Positions 16,255 to 24,715 are shown, counted from the stretch's first letter. The stretch: DNA of 64,000 nucleotides from Caldifarciminota bacterium (GCA_026986775.1 JALSNX010000019.1:1-64000), one strand, 5' to 3'. Numbers and translations are program-made. Notes: generated by a model not told the origin, from the sequence alone.

Positions 16255-17195
16255 AAGACTTTTTTAATTTAAACTATGTAAATCTTGATTTTAACCTGAA
16301 ATTCAAAGGGCCAGCAAAATTTCCCCCTTATAAAGGAACCACCATAAGGGGAGCACTCGGTATGGGATTTAAGAATACTGTATGCCTTTACAAAAAGCGT
16401 TCATGTGCAGAATGCCCATTTAAAGAAAAATGCAGTTTCGCATACAATTTTGAAACCCCTGTGACAAAGAATGCTCCAGTTTTAAAAAAATATCAAAACG
16501 CACCCCATCCATTCATAATAATACCTGACAGTGAAAAAAAACAGGAATTTTATGCAGGAGACAATTTTGCGTTTACAATCAGGCTATTTGAAAAAGGCAT
16601 TTTGTTCTACGCCTATTACATAGAGGCGTTCAGGCACATAGAGAAAAATGGCATAGGAATAAAAGAAAACAGGGGAAAATTCGTTCTAACAGAGGTCAAT
16701 TTGTGCAATAAGCCTATATTCAGGAATGGAGATTTCCTTATAGAAAACTTTTCAGAATGCGTTTTTAAACCGAAATTACTTAGAAGGCCTATAAAGAATT
16801 TGACACTTGAGTTTATAACACCTGCAAAGATAATTGAAAATGGTAAAGTTACATTAAAGCCCACGTTCAGAACAATAATAAAGTCTTTGTTATGGAGATA
16901 CAGTCTAATTAAGTTCTGGCATTCAGACCATGAGCCTTTTTCTTCCTTTTATAAAGAACTCATACACAAATCAGAGCAAGTAACAATATCAAATCTAAGT
17001 ATAGAGCCAGTTCGGATAAAGAGATTTTCTACCCGAAAAAAGGTATATATGGAACTATTAGGTTTTATGGGAGTTATAACATTTGCAGGAGAACTCTCTG
17101 AGTTTATTCCTCTATTACAAATAGGAGAGATTATAAACATAGGGCATAATACCTCTTTTGGCTTTGGCAGGTTTAAAATAATTAACATGCAATAA
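16251..17195 (+). CDS. cas6: Cas6 pre-crRNA endonuclease
   Basis: This 314-residue RAMP protein matches the Cas6 type found with type III systems. It opens with a beta strand and PYKGTTIRGALGMGF, then a cysteine-rich insertion (CAECPFKEKC) typical of this subgroup, PHPFIIIP, and ends with the glycine-rich loop INIGHNTSFGFGRFKI. Cas6 cleaves within the repeat to leave an 8-nt 5' handle, here predicted to be GTTAAGAC. The ATG overlaps the activator stop (ATGA), and cas1 begins 13 bp downstream. The catalytic residue is not fixed across the family, so I do not name one. Confidence 0.9.
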   Translation: MKDFFNLNYVNLDFNLKFKGPAKFPPYKGTTIRGALGMGFKNTVCLYKKRSCAECPFKEKCSFAYNFETPVTKNAPVLKKYQNAPHPFIIIPDSEKKQEFYAGDNFAFTIRLFEKGILFYAYYIEAFRHIEKNGIGIKENRGKFVLTEVNLCNKPIFRNGDFLIENFSECVFKPKLLRRPIKNLTLEFITPAKIIENGKVTLKPTFRTIIKSLLWRYSLIKFWHSDHEPFSSFYKELIHKSEQVTISNLSIEPVRIKRFSTRKKVYMELLGFMGVITFAGELSEFIPLLQIGEIINIGHNTSFGFGRFKIINMQ

Positions 17196-17208
17196 CAGGG
17201 AGGTTGAC

Positions 17209-18168
17209 ATGCCCACACTGTATCTTACAGAGCAGGGCAGCAAACTAAAAAGGTCCGGCAGAAGATTTATAATAGAAAAAGATGATGAAATAATAGCAGA
17301 CATACCTTTAATAAAAATAGAACGCATTTTTGTATTCGGTCATGTTCAGATTACAACACAGGCCCTTGAACTTGCATTTAACCATGAGATACCACTTGCT
17401 TTTTTCACGAAAGATGGGAGATTGAAAGGATTGCTTGAGCCAAGAAAGTCCAAAAATGTTCTATTAAGAGTATCTCAATACAGGCTTGCCACAGATAAAG
17501 CATACAGTACAGATACAGCCCGATTGTTCATAAAATCTAAAATTCTGAGTCAAATAAAGCTTATTAACTCATTTAAAAAGAACAATCCAGAAATAGATTT
17601 CAGCGAGGAACTTATCGGGATGAGCAGAAATGTTGAGAAACTTGAGAGGAAAAACAGTAAGAAAGGTATGCTTGGAGTGGAAGGAGTGTGTACACACTAT
17701 TACTTTAAAGCCTTCAGAAAAATGGTAAAGAATTCCGAATTCGCATTTACAAAAAGAAGTAAGAGACCACCAAGGGATGAGGTTAACTCTTTACTGAGTT
17801 ATGGATATACAATACTGACAACTGAATATACTTACACCTTGCTTTCTTACGGATTTGACCCATACTTTGGATTTCTTCACGAAATCTACTACGGCAGGCC
17901 ATCACTATCCCTTGATTTGGTTGAGGAAACACGGCATCTAATAATTGATAGAATAGTTCTGAACCTGATAAACAGAAAGATAATTCACAAAGCAGACTTT
18001 GAGCAAAAAGGTGAAGGATTTTTCATAAAGGGAGAGGGTAAGAAGCATTTTTTCAAATATTACGAAGATTCTCTCTCCCGGATAAAACAAATCATAACAG
18101 AGCAAATAGAGAATCTTCGCAGGGCAGTAGAAAACCGCAAGTATTACACCATCTACAATGAAAAATGA
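17209..18168 (+). CDS. cas1: Cas1 integrase
   Basis: This 319-residue protein is full length for Cas1. The metal-binding triad is visible as E158 (GVEG), H224 (FLHEIYYGR) and E239 (DLVEE). Cas1 integrates new spacers at the leader-repeat junction together with Cas2. GGGAGGT precedes the ATG, and its end overlaps cas2 by 4 bp. No reverse transcriptase is fused or adjacent, so acquisition from RNA is not indicated. Confidence 0.97.
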   Translation: MPTLYLTEQGSKLKRSGRRFIIEKDDEIIADIPLIKIERIFVFGHVQITTQALELAFNHEIPLAFFTKDGRLKGLLEPRKSKNVLLRVSQYRLATDKAYSTDTARLFIKSKILSQIKLINSFKKNNPEIDFSEELIGMSRNVEKLERKNSKKGMLGVEGVCTHYYFKAFRKMVKNSEFAFTKRSKRPPRDEVNSLLSYGYTILTTEYTYTLLSYGFDPYFGFLHEIYYGRPSLSLDLVEETRHLIIDRIVLNLINRKIIHKADFEQKGEGFFIKGEGKKHFFKYYEDSLSRIKQIITEQIENLRRAVENRKYYTIYNEK

Positions 18169-18446
18169 AGTTTTTTGTTGTGGTTTCTTACGACATAAAG
18201 GATGACAGAAGACGGAACAAACTTTCAAAGGAACTATTAAATTACGGAAAAAGGGTGCAGTTCAGTGTATTTGAATGTAATTTAACTCAGATTGAAATAA
18301 ACGATATGGAGAAGAGGATTAAAAAAATCGTCAATGTAGAGGAAGACAGTGTAAAAATTTACATATTAGACATGGCATCAAAACTCAGGTCTAAAAGTAT
18401 TGGAACTAAAAGATTTACAGAGGATGAAGATTATCTTATTTTTTAA
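18165..18446 (+). CDS. cas2: Cas2 adaptation protein
   Basis: This 93-residue protein has the Cas2 ferredoxin fold start FVVVSYDIKDDRRRNKL with the conserved aspartate (D10), then FECNLTQIEIN and a C-terminal segment suited to the edge-strand interaction with Cas1. It ends the rightward operon of activator, cas6, cas1 and cas2 and lies 67 bp from the conserved leader of the right array. Confidence 0.96.
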   Translation: MKFFVVVSYDIKDDRRRNKLSKELLNYGKRVQFSVFECNLTQIEINDMEKRIKKIVNVEEDSVKIYILDMASKLRSKSIGTKRFTEDEDYLIF

Positions 18447-18513
18447 AACTTGACTTTACGTTCTTGCAGCTATATATTTTAAAGTAATCCAAGAAAACAA
18501 ATAGGAAAGCGAG

Positions 18514-18920
18514 CGTTCTTTGACAAAGATGTGGAAGAGCAAGGAGGAGAAGGGATAAGAGAGACGAAACCAGAATCTTTGTTAAGAAAATAAAATTGTG
18601 TAAAGGAACTCAAAACTGATTTTTCAAGAAATAGCAGGTAAAAGCAGGTAGGCTTTAAAATAATTCTAAAAATTCCTTGTGAGTTTTCAAATATAAACAT
18701 AAGTGCAAAAATAGTGTTTAAATTCTTGTGTATCAATAAGTTAACAGAAAAAGTCTGAAAATGACTTGAGAAAGTAGTCATAAACTGTTGGGAGACGGGG
18801 AATCTGTGAAAATAAACATTTATATATTTACAAAAAGTCATGGAATTTAAGGTCCAAAAAGCGAGATACCGAAAATTGGCCTTCAAACCCCTTGTCTCCC
18901 AACGACAAAAAAATGGTGCT
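18514..18920 (+). promoter_or_regulatory. Leader of right CRISPR array
   Basis: This is the inverted counterpart of 2521-2927, the same 407-bp length, with about 19 differences by eye; the stretch matching about 2625-2785 looks identical. It abuts the first repeat at 18921. The internal inverted motif GTTGGGAGACGGGG (18787-18800) and CCCCTTGTCTCCCAAC (18888-18903) is kept. A 135-codon open frame on the minus strand lies across it but is explained by the duplicated DNA and is not called. Confidence 0.9.
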
Positions 18921-20770
18921 CTCTGAATAAACTCCTTGCCTAAAAAGGGTTAAGACCACAATCTTATCTCCTCTTTGCATATCCTTATGGCCTCATCTAC
19001 AACACCTCTGAATAAACTCCTTGCCTAAAAAGGGTTAAGACCAAACCAAATTCCTTAAACTCTCCCAGACCTTTGCCACATCAACAGCTCTGAATAAACT
19101 CCTTGCCTAAAAAGGGTTAAGACGAGCAGAGGAAGAACTGAAAGAGGCGCTCGGAAGAAATCCAACAACTCTGAATAAACTCCTTGCCTAAAAAGGGTTA
19201 AGACGCTGTTGGTGGTCCGAATGTGAGCTTGATGATAGCTGCACGCATAGCTATACCATTGCCTCTGAATAAACTCCTTGCCTAAAAAGGGTTAAGACTA
19301 TTGGGCAATGCACGAGCAGGCATAAGCATATGTATGAGTATTACTCTGAATAAACTCCTTGCCTAAAAAGGGTTAAGACGATAGTAAAAACGAATTTCCC
19401 GCACCCAATATACCCCGACCTCTGAATAAACTCCTTGCCTAAAAAGGGTTAAGACTCCTCTTTTTCCCAATAAATCCAACTTTCCAGATCCCTAGCCTTC
19501 CTCTGAATAAACTCCTTGCCTAAAAAGGGTTAAGACTATGCCAGTCCCTTCAAGTATAGATGACCTTTTGAAAATAACAGCTCTGAATAAACTCCTTGCC
19601 TAAAAAGGGTTAAGACCTGGGTGCTCTTGTAGCCTGCGGTCTGGGTGCTCCAGTGCCCTGCGGCTCTGAATAAACTCCTTGCCTAAAAAGGGTTAAGACA
19701 ACTCCTTTATCTTTTCTATTACTTTGTCGTAGTTTCCTAATTTCATGCTCCTCTGAATAAACTCCTTGCCTAAAAAGGGTTAAGACGTCTTCTACAACCT
19801 TCTGGGCTGTCTTGTTGACGATTTCCTTCTCTATCTCGTCCTCTGAATAAACTCCTTGCCTAAAAAGGGTTAAGACCTAAAAGCTGCTTTCCCTTACCTG
19901 TGATAATCCTACCCTTTCCATTATCCTCTGAATAAACTCCTTGCCTAAAAAGGGTTAAGACCAAGATAAGCCGTCCCAGACGTGGCACTTACAGCAGTAG
20001 TTTCGGTCTCTGAATAAACTCCTTGCCTAAAAAGGGTTAAGACGACACCAACAAGGCCAAGGCTCATGTACGCGCTAAGAATCCTATTCAGCTCTGAATA
20101 AACTCCTTGCCTAAAAAGGGTTAAGACTCAATGACACATATGCATTGCCTTTATTTACACTCCTGATATTTGTTAACTCTGAATAAACTCCTTGCTTAAA
20201 AAGGGTTAAGACGAGCTCTATGATCATAATACATACACCTCCTTTTATTATTTTTGTCTCTGAATAAACTCCTTGCTTAAAAAGGGTTAAGACGCTAAAA
20301 GAATTTGGATTTTCATTTTCATATTCATTTTGTCCTTCCTCTGAATAAACTCCTTGCTTAAAAAGGGTTAAGACTTCTTGTTCCTCTAAAATTGGGAAAA
20401 ATATTGCTTTTGTTCCCTCTGAATAAACTCCTTGCTTAAAAAGGGTTAAGACCTATTTTAGTTCATCCATTGCTTCTGCATAGAACCTTGCTTGTGTGTC
20501 TCTGAATAAACTCCTTGCTTAAAAAGGGTTAAGACTAGAGCAACTGTCGGCTTATACCCGAATTATCCTTTTATTTTCCTCTGAATAAACTCCTTGCTTA
20601 AAAATGGTTAAGACTTTCATACGCCTTACTACCTTTGGAGTACTCTTCTACCGTGCCACTCTGAATAAACTCCTTGCTTAAAAAGGGTTAAGACGCCTGC
20701 TTCGTGGAGGGTTTTTGAGAGTGCTCTCTGCGTTGCTCTGAATAAACTCCTTGCTTAAAAAGGGTTAAGA
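18921..20770 (+). CRISPR. Right CRISPR array, 23 repeats and 22 spacers
   Basis: Twenty-three 36-bp repeats have 22 spacers of 40-58 bp, transcribed rightward from the adjoining leader. Repeats 1-15 match the left array. Repeats 16-23 (20177 onward) carry C20T (TTGCTTAAAA), and repeat 21 (20579-20614) also G27T. The last repeat (20736-20770) lacks its final base where the hairpin element begins. Spacers include one at 20213-20257 whose complement contains AAAGGAGGTG and an ATG, and one at 19617-19663 with a 24-bp internal duplication. Most spacers read as protein on the strand opposite to the crRNA. Confidence 0.98.
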
Positions 20771-20885
20771 ATAGCACCCCATGGAAACGCTGACGGTTTC
20801 CATGGGGACCCCGCCGAAAGATAAAAGAAAGTTTTTTTATCGGGGTCCCCGCGACTTTGCGAAGCAAAGGCGTGGGGTGGTATTT
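20771..20885. mobile_element. REPIN/MITE-like 115-bp element inside right CRISPR array (element A)
   Basis: Same 115-bp element as 1299-1413, inverted. It consists of hairpin CCCCATGGAAAC/GTTTCCATGGGG, a linker (GAAAGATAAAAGAAAG and a T-run), and hairpin CCCCGCGACTTTGC/GCAAAGGCGTGGGG. It is flanked by repeat positions 1-35 on the left and positions 12-36 on the right, so 24 bases of one repeat appear on both sides. That is what insertion into a single repeat with a 24-bp target duplication would leave. No coding capacity. Confidence 0.82.
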
Positions 20886-20982
20886 CTCCTTGCCTAAAAA
20901 GGGTTAAGACCCCTCACCACAGCAGAAAAGGACATCTTCTCTGACTCCTCTGAATAAACTCCTTGCCTAAAAAGGGTTAAGA
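20886..20982 (+). CRISPR. Distal remnant of right array: truncated repeat, 37-bp spacer, repeat
   Basis: Beyond element A lie a truncated repeat (20886-20910, positions 12-36), a 37-bp spacer (20911-20947) and a repeat lacking its last base (20948-20982) that abuts element B. These repeats have C20, unlike the preceding eight. The left array has only a truncated repeat between elements A and B, so it lacks exactly one repeat-spacer unit here. Confidence 0.9.
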
Positions 20983-21150
20983 ATGGCACCCCATGGAAAC
21001 ACTAACGGTTTCCATGGGGACCCCGCCGAAAGATAAATATTTTTTAAGACAGGCAGGTCATACAGCCATATAGAGAGGAAGTATTTAAGTATCGGGGTCC
21101 CCGTGAAAATGCGTAGCATTTTCATGGGGTGGTTTTCGGGGTCCCCATGG
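20983..21150. repeat. Palindromic hairpin cluster at distal end of right array (element B, right copy)
   Basis: This 168-bp segment is the inverted, almost identical copy of 1107-1274. It contains the ATGGAAAC hairpin, a 60-70 bp linker (AGGCAGGTCATACAGCC), the GTGAAAATGC/GCATTTTCAT hairpin and half of a third hairpin, then homology ends. The remaining 21151-21274 has only a degenerate palindrome around 21231-21260 and no gene that I can support. Confidence 0.85.
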
Positions 21151-21274
21151 ATTTACCCGCCGTATGCTAAAAAATTGCTTGCACAAATTTTCAGGGAACT
21201 CTTTAATATAAAATAATCAATTTAAATTGAGGTCCTTATGACTTTGTGTGACAAAGGTCCAGGGATATAATGAG

Positions 21275-21305
21275 GTAAAAATATAAACCGTGGCTTATAC
21301 GGTTT
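21275..21305 (-). terminator. Rho-independent terminator of lon-region operon
   Basis: On the minus strand AAACCGT, a 7-base loop and ACGGTTT (21285-21305) are followed by ATATTTTTAC. It lies just after the stop codon of the S66 peptidase gene, the last gene of the operon. Confidence 0.7.
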
Positions 21306-21318
21306 CAGCCTGTATTTT

Positions 21319-22161
21319 TTAATTAAATAAAACTTTTTCTTTGTTTAATATGGTATCTTTATTCATCACAATCGGATAGTTCCTTCTTCCATGGCCTGCG
21401 GGAAAGCCTATAACAAGAGGTTTATTTAAAGGTGAAAGTATGTCTTTGTAAACCGTGTGGTTTTCTTCTCCACCAATTAAAAATGCCTTTGCTTTTATGA
21501 GTTTGCCTGCAAGTTTCAACTGTGTGAGCATCCTGTCTATGCGATAGTCCTTTTCAGATACATCTTCTAATAACACTATTCTGTCACTGAAATCGGGTTC
21601 AAATGGTGTTCCCATAAGAGAAATGATAAGTGAGAGGCAACCACCTGTAATTTTACCTTCAACACTCTTAAAATTATAGAGTTCTCCGTAAAGTGGCATT
21701 TCTTTCAATTTGCCCTTGAGAAGTTTAAAGAGTTCTTCTGTGCCCTCTATGCCCTGCCCTATTGATTCCACCATGGGACCATGTATGTATGCTATGTCAA
21801 CTTTTTTCTCCAGTGCCATAAAAAGCGCTGTTGCGTCACTGTAACCTATAATCCACTTGGGATATTTTTCAAGACATTGATAATTTATATGAGGTAAAAG
21901 GTGCATTACCCCATATCCTCCACGTGAAAATATAACTGCTTTGAGATTACGGGAGCAAAAGGCATTGTTGATTTCTTTTAATCTTACATCAAAGGGTGCT
22001 ATAGTGCCACGTTTTCCTAAACTGCTTCTTAGAAGAACTGGATGAAATCCAGCTTCCTTTATCTTTTTGATTCCAACTTCAACTAAATTTACATCAGGCT
22101 CCCACGAGGGAGTTATTATACCTACCTCATCTCCCTCTTTCAAAAAAGGTGGAATAATCAC
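21319..22161 (-). CDS. LD-carboxypeptidase-like S66 family peptidase
   Basis: This 280-residue protein has the S66 pattern: GDEVGIITPSW at the start, SRGGYGVMHLLP, the nucleophile motif IGYSDATAL, the glutamate region VLLEDVSEKDYRIDRML and the histidine in GFPAGHGRRN. Family members cut the L-D bond in murein tetrapeptides for peptidoglycan recycling, or cleave microcin-type peptides. The Ser-Glu-His triad appears complete. It is the last gene of the operon, overlapping the GlmU-like gene by 4 bp. Signal peptide is absent, so it is probably cytoplasmic. Confidence 0.9.
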   Translation of the reverse strand: MIIPPFLKEGDEVGIITPSWEPDVNLVEVGIKKIKEAGFHPVLLRSSLGKRGTIAPFDVRLKEINNAFCSRNLKAVIFSRGGYGVMHLLPHINYQCLEKYPKWIIGYSDATALFMALEKKVDIAYIHGPMVESIGQGIEGTEELFKLLKGKLKEMPLYGELYNFKSVEGKITGGCLSLIISLMGTPFEPDFSDRIVLLEDVSEKDYRIDRMLTQLKLAGKLIKAKAFLIGGEENHTVYKDILSPLNKPLVIGFPAGHGRRNYPIVMNKDTILNKEKVLFN

Positions 22162-23339
22162 AAATCTTCTTTAAGCCTTAATTCAAATATGTATTCAAAG
22201 AGTTTTTTATGGTATTCTGTAAAGTCTACCTTTCGCCTTGCCATCATTCTCTTTGCGGTGTCCACAGCCTTTTCAAGGTTGTACACATCTTCTCTGCCCC
22301 ACGAAAATGATGGTATGTACTTCTCCTGAAAACCAGCACCGTAAATATTGGAGGAAAATCCTACCACTGTTCCTGTGTTAAACATGGTCATTATTCCGCT
22401 TTTTGAATGGTCACCCATCAAAAGACCTAAAAAGGTCCTTTTTGTATCAATTTCTCTATCCTTTATCCGTATTTTTACACTTCCATAAGTATTTTTGAGG
22501 TCACTGTTTGTTGTCATTGCACCTAAATTGACCCACTCACCTATGAAGGAGTGGCCAAGGAAACCGTCATGCTGTTTATTGGAATAACCTAATATAATAC
22601 TCTCCTTCACTTCGCCTGCAATTTTGCTGACCTTTCCTATGCTAACTCCATCATAGACCTTTGAGTGCGGCTTTATTATTGAATTTTTACCGATATAAAC
22701 AGGGCCTTTTATGTAAGAAAATGGCATTATTTCAACATTATCATCAATGAAAACCTTCCCATCCGCACCATCAATCACAACAAACGGATGTAATATTACA
22801 TTTTTGCCGAATTTTATGTTCTTGCCGTCCCTTATCACAACATTTTTTTCATCAATAATTACTGGTTCATTTGAAGCATTTACCAGTTTAAACTCATAAT
22901 CTATCCTCTCTTTTATTATATCAATTACCTCAAAGAGGTATGAAATGCGTCTTATATCAACGGTTCTTTTCGTGAAATATTCAAAGTATGTCTTTGACTC
23001 GTAGGAAGCCTTATAGGCTACTATGTTGGTGTCTTTATCTACAAGTGCCTCTCCTTCTTTGAGGCCCTTTACCATATCTGCAAGTTCCACTGTGGGAAAG
23101 TAATGGGGACAGATTATAATATCACCTGCCTGTGGTCTTTTTAATTCTGCGATTTTGAGGCCTTCTACATATTCCCGCATGTACTCTCTTTCAGTATAGA
23201 CATAGACCTTTTCTTTTAACAGTTTTTCCCATAACTCTTTTATGGTGAAAACACCTGCTCTTATATCCCAGAGGGGATGGGACAGTGAGAATGGGTAGAA
23301 ATCAAGAAATGTATCCTGGCGTTCATATATTATATACAT
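22158..23339 (-). CDS. GlmU-like sugar nucleotidyltransferase/acyltransferase (TIGR03991-like)
   Basis: This 393-residue protein starts with a nucleotidyltransferase-like part lacking a clear GlmU pyrophosphorylase signature and continues with left-handed beta-helix hexapeptide repeats (about 165-330: IRDGKNIKFGKNVILHPF, KVFIDDNVEIMP, PVYIGKNSIIKPH). The GHSFIGEWVNLGAMTTNSDLK segment and GIMTMFNTG are typical of the alternative GlmU group found in Bacteroidota and relatives, proposed to make UDP-GlcNAc. It starts 13 bp after the SDR gene ends. Function is inferred from family resemblance. Confidence 0.8.
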   Translation of the reverse strand: MYIIYERQDTFLDFYPFSLSHPLWDIRAGVFTIKELWEKLLKEKVYVYTEREYMREYVEGLKIAELKRPQAGDIIICPHYFPTVELADMVKGLKEGEALVDKDTNIVAYKASYESKTYFEYFTKRTVDIRRISYLFEVIDIIKERIDYEFKLVNASNEPVIIDEKNVVIRDGKNIKFGKNVILHPFVVIDGADGKVFIDDNVEIMPFSYIKGPVYIGKNSIIKPHSKVYDGVSIGKVSKIAGEVKESIILGYSNKQHDGFLGHSFIGEWVNLGAMTTNSDLKNTYGSVKIRIKDREIDTKRTFLGLLMGDHSKSGIMTMFNTGTVVGFSSNIYGAGFQEKYIPSFSWGREDVYNLEKAVDTAKRMMARRKVDFTEYHKKLFEYIFELRLKEDL

Positions 23340-23352
23340 TGAGAGCCTCCCT

Positions 23353-24174
23353 TTATAGTTGAATACCTCTTTCTTTTAATAATTTTAAACTGTAATCCCA
23401 CAAAAAATCCTGCTCATTTTTATCATAAGTGATGCTCTGAGACTTTGCTGGTTTTCCTCCCATAACATATATGCCTGTCTTTTTTCTTAAAGCTGCATTT
23501 AATATGGGACTTGTGATGTTTTCTGCACCCACTTCTGGAGGACTGCCCACAGGACCCCACCCTTTTATCAGAAGCTTTGTATTTATAACTCCAGGATGAA
23601 CAGCATAGACGTGGACATTATATTCTTTAAGCATATCTGCGAGTTTATAGGAAAAAAGCACGTTAAACAGTTTTGATACGCTGTAGGCAGTATATCCGTC
23701 GTACCTGTTTTCTCCCTGAATGTTATTTTTGTCGTAATAAGAGGCATGAACCATTGAACTTACGTTTATTATGTATGAGGGTGCATTTTTCTTCAATATG
23801 TCAAGCAGTTTTAAGGTAAGAAGAAAATGTGAAAGATGGTTTATCTGAAAAGTCGCCTCAAAACCATCCTTTGTGAGCCTTCTTTTATCCTCAAACACAC
23901 CTGCATTGTTAATTAAAATGCTTATGTCATTATACCTTCTGTTAACCTCATCCGCCATTTCCTCTACCTGTCGGAGGTCTTCAAAATCAGCCACAATGCC
24001 CTCAATTTCACTCTTCTGAGTCATTTCCCTTATTTCTTCCACAGTTGTTTGAACCTTTTCCCTATTTCGCCCATGAACAATAACCCTGTAGCCTCTCTTT
24101 GCAAGCAGAATGGCGGCACTTCTTCCAATGCCATCTGTTGAACCTGTTATAAGCACTCTATTTTTGTTGTGCAT
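23353..24174 (-). CDS. Short-chain dehydrogenase/reductase
   Basis: This 273-residue SDR has the nucleotide-binding TGSTDGIG motif near the N terminus, the NNAG motif, a catalytic serine (INVSSMVHAS) and YSVSK with the catalytic Tyr and Lys. An arginine after the second strand (HGRNREK) suggests NADP preference. It resembles retinol-dehydrogenase-type SDRs (HPGVINTKL), but the substrate is unknown. It overlaps the phosphatidyltransferase gene by 17 bp, so it may act in lipid metabolism. Confidence 0.85.
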   Translation of the reverse strand: MHNKNRVLITGSTDGIGRSAAILLAKRGYRVIVHGRNREKVQTTVEEIREMTQKSEIEGIVADFEDLRQVEEMADEVNRRYNDISILINNAGVFEDKRRLTKDGFEATFQINHLSHFLLTLKLLDILKKNAPSYIINVSSMVHASYYDKNNIQGENRYDGYTAYSVSKLFNVLFSYKLADMLKEYNVHVYAVHPGVINTKLLIKGWGPVGSPPEVGAENITSPILNAALRKKTGIYVMGGKPAKSQSITYDKNEQDFLWDYSLKLLKERGIQL

Positions 24175-24715
24175 ATTCAGCCTCCACTTTTGTTAATAAC
24201 GCTGTTTTTGCATAATAAATGGCTGAAATGTAATACAGAATCAAGGTTATAAACATAACCGGATAAACCAGTTCCTCATAACCTGCAAGATATACAAGTA
24301 GTAGCAAAAAATAAAAGCCACCGGCCATTTTTCCATAGAATCGTGAGCTTAAAAGCTTCTTTTTCTTTACTCTTACAAAAATCCAGCCCAGAGCAAGGGT
24401 AATGTCCCTCAATATAAAGGCAAAAAATACATATGGGGGAACAATGCCGTGATAAAACAGTATAAACAGTGTGACCAATGCAAATAATTTATCCGTTCCA
24501 TGGTCAAGGACTATCCCGAGGTCAGAGGTACAGTTAAAATGTCTTGCCACATAGCCATCAAGTATATCAAGAAAAACAAAAGTCACAAGCAATATTATGC
24601 CAGAGAGCGTAATTCTATTATACAGGACATAGAAAAACATGAAACCCACCGCCACCCTCACAAAACTTATGAGGTTGGCGGGGGTAAACACCTTTTTCCT
24701 ACTTTCCAAAGACAA
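24158..24715 (-). CDS. CDP-alcohol phosphatidyltransferase
   Basis: This 185-residue membrane protein has several transmembrane helices and the family motif D-G-x2-A-R-x8-G-x3-D-x3-D, seen as DGYVARHFNCTSDLGIVLDHGTD in two parts (DGYVAR; GIVLDHGTD). Such enzymes join CDP-diacylglycerol to an alcohol; phosphatidylglycerophosphate synthase (PgsA) is the likeliest by size, but inositol- or ether-lipid versions cannot be excluded. It overlaps the end of lon by 17 bp. Confidence 0.87.
   Translation of the reverse strand: MSLESRKKVFTPANLISFVRVAVGFMFFYVLYNRITLSGIILLVTFVFLDILDGYVARHFNCTSDLGIVLDHGTDKLFALVTLFILFYHGIVPPYVFFAFILRDITLALGWIFVRVKKKKLLSSRFYGKMAGGFYFLLLLVYLAGYEELVYPVMFITLILYYISAIYYAKTALLTKVEAEYAQQK

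Noticed and set aside
18479-18886. 135-codon minus-strand frame in the right leader
   Set aside because: It partly matches the left-leader frame only because the DNA is duplicated; the left copy starts and stops elsewhere, and composition is not protein-like.
21050-21090. Possible decayed spacer and repeat in the linker of element B (TTTTTTAAGACAGGC)
   Set aside because: Only the last few repeat bases resemble the sequence; an AT-rich linker explains this equally well.
21220-21265. Degenerate palindrome (GGTCCTTATGACTTTG / ACAAAGGTCC) as another hairpin-family unit
   Set aside because: It lacks the CACCCC and GGGGACCCCG ends, so membership cannot be supported.
1003-21318. Insertion-sequence transposase near the CRISPR island
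   Set aside because: No transposase or integrase frame other than cas1 is present; the only mobile-looking sequences are the noncoding hairpin elements.
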